Shown here: positions 8,179 to 10,538 of the stretch, in pieces
Layout: the number at the start of each line of letters is the position of its first letter
How positions within the stretch are numbered: position 1 is the first letter of the stretch
Assembly (NCBI GenBank): GCA_900088475.1
Contig: FLMG01004059.1
Coordinates: forward strand, 1-10,538
Length of the DNA stretch: 10,538 nucleotides
Direction: 5' to 3'
From: Hyphochytrium catenoides
Lineage: Eukaryota > Sar > Hyphochytriomycetes > Hyphochytriales > Hyphochytriaceae
Translations under genes and position numbers: made by a program
The notes under the pieces: generated by a model
Seen by the model: the letters and a program-made list of their open reading frames with translations, nothing else
What the model was told of the DNA's origin: nothing
The model's database searches: none

Positions 8179-9113
8179 CCTCACGTTAGCTTTACTGCAT
8201 CATGCAGCCATGATGGGCTAATAGCAAGCACAAAGCTTGCCGAACCTTCTGAACCGTACTGGAGCGAAGTCCTTGGCATGACCAATTATAAAGAGTACGT
8301 AATCATTCAAGGAGACCATTATAAATTATATCCACACTGAGGGCGTAGCGTCACCGTCTGATGACGTTGGTCCACATACCGGGGCGAGAGTACTAGGTTC
8401 TTCTACAGTGAAACCATCGCATGCTGATTTCCATCTTTGCACTCCTCATCCATCCATGTAGATTGGAAAGGCGAGGCATTGCCATTGAAGGATCCCTAGA
8501 CTTCTCTCCAGATGGGCAAAAGTGTCAGCCACAATCTGGATTTGTCAGCATGTGTAGCGATTGCAAGTTTTGCCGGTGGATAATTTGTTGCTCTATGTGC
8601 CAGGGACCCAATAATAGGGAATTCTTGACATTGGTTGACTGCCGACTCCCCCACATTATTAACAGAGAGTCACCTTTCGCACAATCAATCATGCTAGCCA
8701 TGCTGTGGTCATGAACAGATACGCCGGCCAAGGCTTATCGAGTAGTTGCAGCACTTGGCTGGGCAAGTTCACCTGGCTAGCAGGACAACAGAGGCTCCTG
8801 CGACTACAAGCAATCTTTGGGAGAAAATGAGGTTCACAGCTTCTCGGCACCATCAGCCATGGCGCCATTGGGTAAGGTGAGCTCTTCACATCATACGTCC
8901 TCCTAAGGTTGCTGCTGCATACATGAGCTTGACGCATCTTCTGATCGTGCTAGTGCGGCGGAAACTCCCCCACTAAGAAGCAGCTCTGAACGACACAATA
9001 GATGAATATTAAAAAGTATTTGCTTGTCTTCACTTTCTTTGAAAGTCCAGATAGTATCGGAACATAGATGATTGTAACTCGTTTGGCTTGGTAGAGCTCA
9101 ATAGATGGCCTGC

Positions 9114-9151
9114 GAAAGAAAGAAAGAAGGAGGAAAGAAAGAAGAAGGAGG
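9114..9151. repeat. 38-nt all-purine tract
   Basis: GAAA, GAAG and GGAGG units run without a pyrimidine for 38 bases on the plus strand. The tract begins 92 bp from the stop of the candidate minus-strand terminal exon at 9243. On that strand it is a pyrimidine tract downstream of the gene end. Confidence 0.85.
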
Positions 9152-9242
9152 CATTCAGAGGCTATCCAACAAATCTGACTTCAAAAGCACTTTCCCATTG
9201 TCTTTTTCCCATCAGCTCGTTCTTTAAAAAGACAAGGGAAGT

Positions 9243-9353
9243 CTAGTTGTCCATGAACTCAGAGGATCCATCCGGAGCTTTGAGGCAAAGAAGCTCCCTT
9301 GCGATGCTCTCTGCATGATCTAAACGAGCTCGGAGTGGTTCCTCAACACCTGC
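9243..9353 (-). CDS. Candidate terminal exon, 36 codons plus stop
   Basis: Reading the minus strand, a plausible acceptor (TAGTTATTACAG, ending at 9354) is followed by an open stretch ending in TAG at 9243-9245. It encodes an amphipathic, acidic segment containing EEPLRARLDHAESIARELL and the C-terminus SSEFMDN. A stop lies immediately upstream in frame, inside the presumed intron, so the frame requires splicing. A matching donor was not found in the right phase. A frame at 9485-9584, preceded by the acceptor TGTTTCTTCCAG, may be an earlier exon but does not join cleanly. Confidence 0.27.
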   Translation of the reverse strand, partial: AGVEEPLRARLDHAESIARELLCLKAPDGSSEFMDN

Positions 9354-9619
9354 CTGTAATAACTAGGCCACAGGGACTGATGAAACGCCATTGGTAAATT
9401 CTCCCCTTAAGGATAAGAGATTGCTTGGGATGGAAGACGATTCCAACGGCCACCAAACGCTGGGATTAACCTAGGTAGACGGGCAGTCCTGATAGATGTC
9501 GGTGCACAAAGTGAACTCTCGGACTTCCTGCCATTCGACTCGCTGATGAGGAGAGTCGAAGGGATACACCCGACTAGTTGTTCGCTGGAAGAAACAGTGG
9601 TGCTTTTCCTCTTAATGAC

Positions 9620-9871
9620 TTAATAAGTGCCACAAGCTACACGCAGCTTGGTTGCACTTCGTATCGTACACGTACCCTTAAGAAAATCTCTACATATTAT
9701 ATATAGAACTTTCACTTCGTGAGTCGAGGGCACTAGCACTAACGTAGCAGCAAGAAAGCTTTCTGCCACCTCTGCTAGCAGCCTTCTTATAATAGCTTTA
9801 TGACGACGTTGGGCCACCAGCATTACTTCGAATCTTCTTGTGGGCTTCGCGCAGCTGGTAATGACAAGCAT
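9620..9871 (-). CDS. Short ORF, 83 aa, possible exon, function unknown
   Basis: The frame runs from an ATG (9869-9871) to TAA and is also open for several codons upstream of that ATG. Residues 17-40 are rich in Arg, Ala and Leu and look helical. They are followed by a hydrophobic stretch (FLAATLVLVPS) and a second (VKVLYIICRDFL). The donor-like GTACGT near 9672 could end an exon here, but its phase does not fit the next acceptor at 9585. It may belong to the same minus-strand gene as the exon ending at 9243. No homology was recognised. Confidence 0.22.
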   Translation of the reverse strand: MLVITSCAKPTRRFEVMLVAQRRHKAIIRRLLAEVAESFLAATLVLVPSTHEVKVLYIICRDFLKGTCTIRSATKLRVACGTY

Positions 9872-10223
9872 GAGGAGAAGGCCACCTTCTGGTTGATAGT
9901 AGCTGCTACTTAGCTGACTTGACCTACCAGAAAGAAAGTAACGTAGATTGCCTTCTTTCTCTTATGAGACTGGCAGCGCCAAGGAGGCAGCTTATGTTGG
10001 CGTAGCATCGTTTGCTTCGAGTGCTTCGACGGGCGGGCAATACCGTTTGTTTTGCGGGAAGAAAAGAAAGGAACCCAATAAATAGTAGACGACGCTCAAA
10101 AGTGCTGTCCTCGCTCATCATCAACTACCATCATCTTCTTGTACATCTTTAGTAGCTTCTCCTCCCCAAATAATAAACAACCAGCTACGGCAGCATGAGG
10201 TAGAGTCCACAAATGCCTAGATA

Positions 10224-10405
10224 TCAAATTCCTAGGAGGAAAGAAGGGTGAGCGCGGGGAAGAGAGAAGGAGGAGCTTGAGAGGGCAGCAGCCGCAGTTA
10301 CTAGTAGAAAGGTCAATAAGAGGAGGAACAACGACATCCACTCTCTAAGAACCACCAGCGCTACTGCCTTATTGACGACTTTAGAAGAGAACAGTATAGA
10401 ATCCA
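10224..10405 (-). CDS. Possible exon encoding a hydrophobic segment
   Basis: Just after the pyrimidine-rich acceptor ending at 10406, one frame is open for about 60 codons. It contains NKAVALVVLREW, then a strong membrane segment (LFLLLLTFLLVTAAAAL), and ends in TGA. NKAVALVV resembles DKTVALAV at the end of the neighbouring upstream exon, matching a DNA repeat in this region. The frame does not follow in phase from that exon. A different frame at 10096-10341 is also open, so the exon structure is unresolved. Confidence 0.2.
10351..10372. repeat. Short direct repeat, copy 1 of 2
   Basis: The 12-mer CCAGCGCTACTG (10355-10366) recurs exactly at 10465-10476. Counting the flanks (AC before it, TTAT two bases after), 18 of 22 positions agree with 10461-10482. 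The copies are 110 bp apart. In minus-strand translation they give NKAVALVV and DKTVALAV, in two different global frames. Confidence 0.6.
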
Positions 10406-10460
10406 CTGAGGGAAAATGAAAAACAGTAACTAACTAGCTATCTGGAACTATGGACTACTT

Positions 10461-10482
10461 ACTGCCAGCGCTACTGTTTTAT
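10461..10482. repeat. Short direct repeat, copy 2 of 2
   Basis: This copy overlaps the proposed GTAAGT donor at 10462, so on the minus strand the splice junction lies at the repeat's 3' edge. The first copy lacks a good donor at the matching place (it reads GTTCTT). Confidence 0.6.
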
Positions 10483-10537
10483 CCTCAGGATGCGGCAGCT
10501 GCCGCTGCGATTGCCTTTCCGGATCGACCGGAGGTGA
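10463..10537 (-). CDS. Partial exon running off the right edge of the window
   Basis: Only one minus-strand frame stays open from the window edge to a textbook donor, GTAAGTAG, at 10462. It encodes a polar, Pro/Gln/Arg-rich stretch ending in EDKTVALA. The putative intron (10462-10406, 57 nt) ends in a long pyrimidine run and TTTTCCCTCAG. The phase-0 continuation beyond the acceptor gives only 14 codons before a stop, so the next exon must be short or the acceptor is another one. The splice signals are the main evidence. Confidence 0.33.
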
Positions 10538-10538
10538 T

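Larger units (their letters stand above)
7731..9242. other. No supported gene
   Basis: 7731-8400 shows no frame above about 60 codons. At 8421-8937 all frames are broken, with a plus frame (8421-8714, Cys-rich in the middle) opposing minus frames of similar length. A third minus frame reads TNYPPAKLAIATHADKSRLW just before a TAG near 8496. None has convincing splice support. Confidence 0.4.

Noticed and set aside
8421-8714. Cys-rich plus-strand stretch resembling a zinc finger
   Set aside because: Cysteine spacing does not match CCHC, RING or other zinc-binding patterns, and opposing frames are equally open.
8525-8731. Minus-strand frame that loosely recalls the Copia protease-to-integrase region
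   Set aside because: It lacks the Asp-Ser/Thr-Gly-Ala core and the zinc-binding residues, the similarity is too vague, and no other retroelement parts are nearby.

Overview
The window looks like nuclear DNA of a microbial eukaryote. GC content is intermediate, there are no Shine-Dalgarno sites or operons, and only one long open frame stands out. Between it lie gene-poor stretches full of short triplet runs (GAA/TTC, CCT/AGG, GAT/ATC, GGT/ACC). Several places carry GT...AG intron signals with introns of about 55-120 nt. I cannot name the species. A protist of the alveolate/stramenopile kind is a guess from general texture, not a demonstrated assignment.

Layout. 1-960: mostly non-coding, with one small minus-strand hydrophobic ORF (107-310). 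962-1718, minus: a candidate four-exon gene for a basic protein of about 164 aa. 1720-2985: no strong gene, one small minus-strand ORF (2111-2347). 2986-5280, minus: the only gene I regard as secure, an uninterrupted ORF for a large multi-pass membrane protein of 764 aa from the first ATG. It has about 12 hydrophobic segments in two six-helix halves that look like an internal duplication. 5281-5940: triplet-rich spacer between that gene and a plus-strand TATA-like box (5943-5949). 6006-6275, plus: a frame opening with a well-placed ATG but interrupted by one TAG. 6276-9240: mainly AT- or purine-rich spacer with no gene I can defend. 9243-10538, minus: several short frames with good splice signals, probably parts of one or more intron-containing genes, one running off the right edge.

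Most supported coding lies on the minus strand. Nothing here forms a recognisable pathway. No rRNA, tRNA, CRISPR array or complete mobile element was found. All spliced models are manual readings and need transcript evidence.
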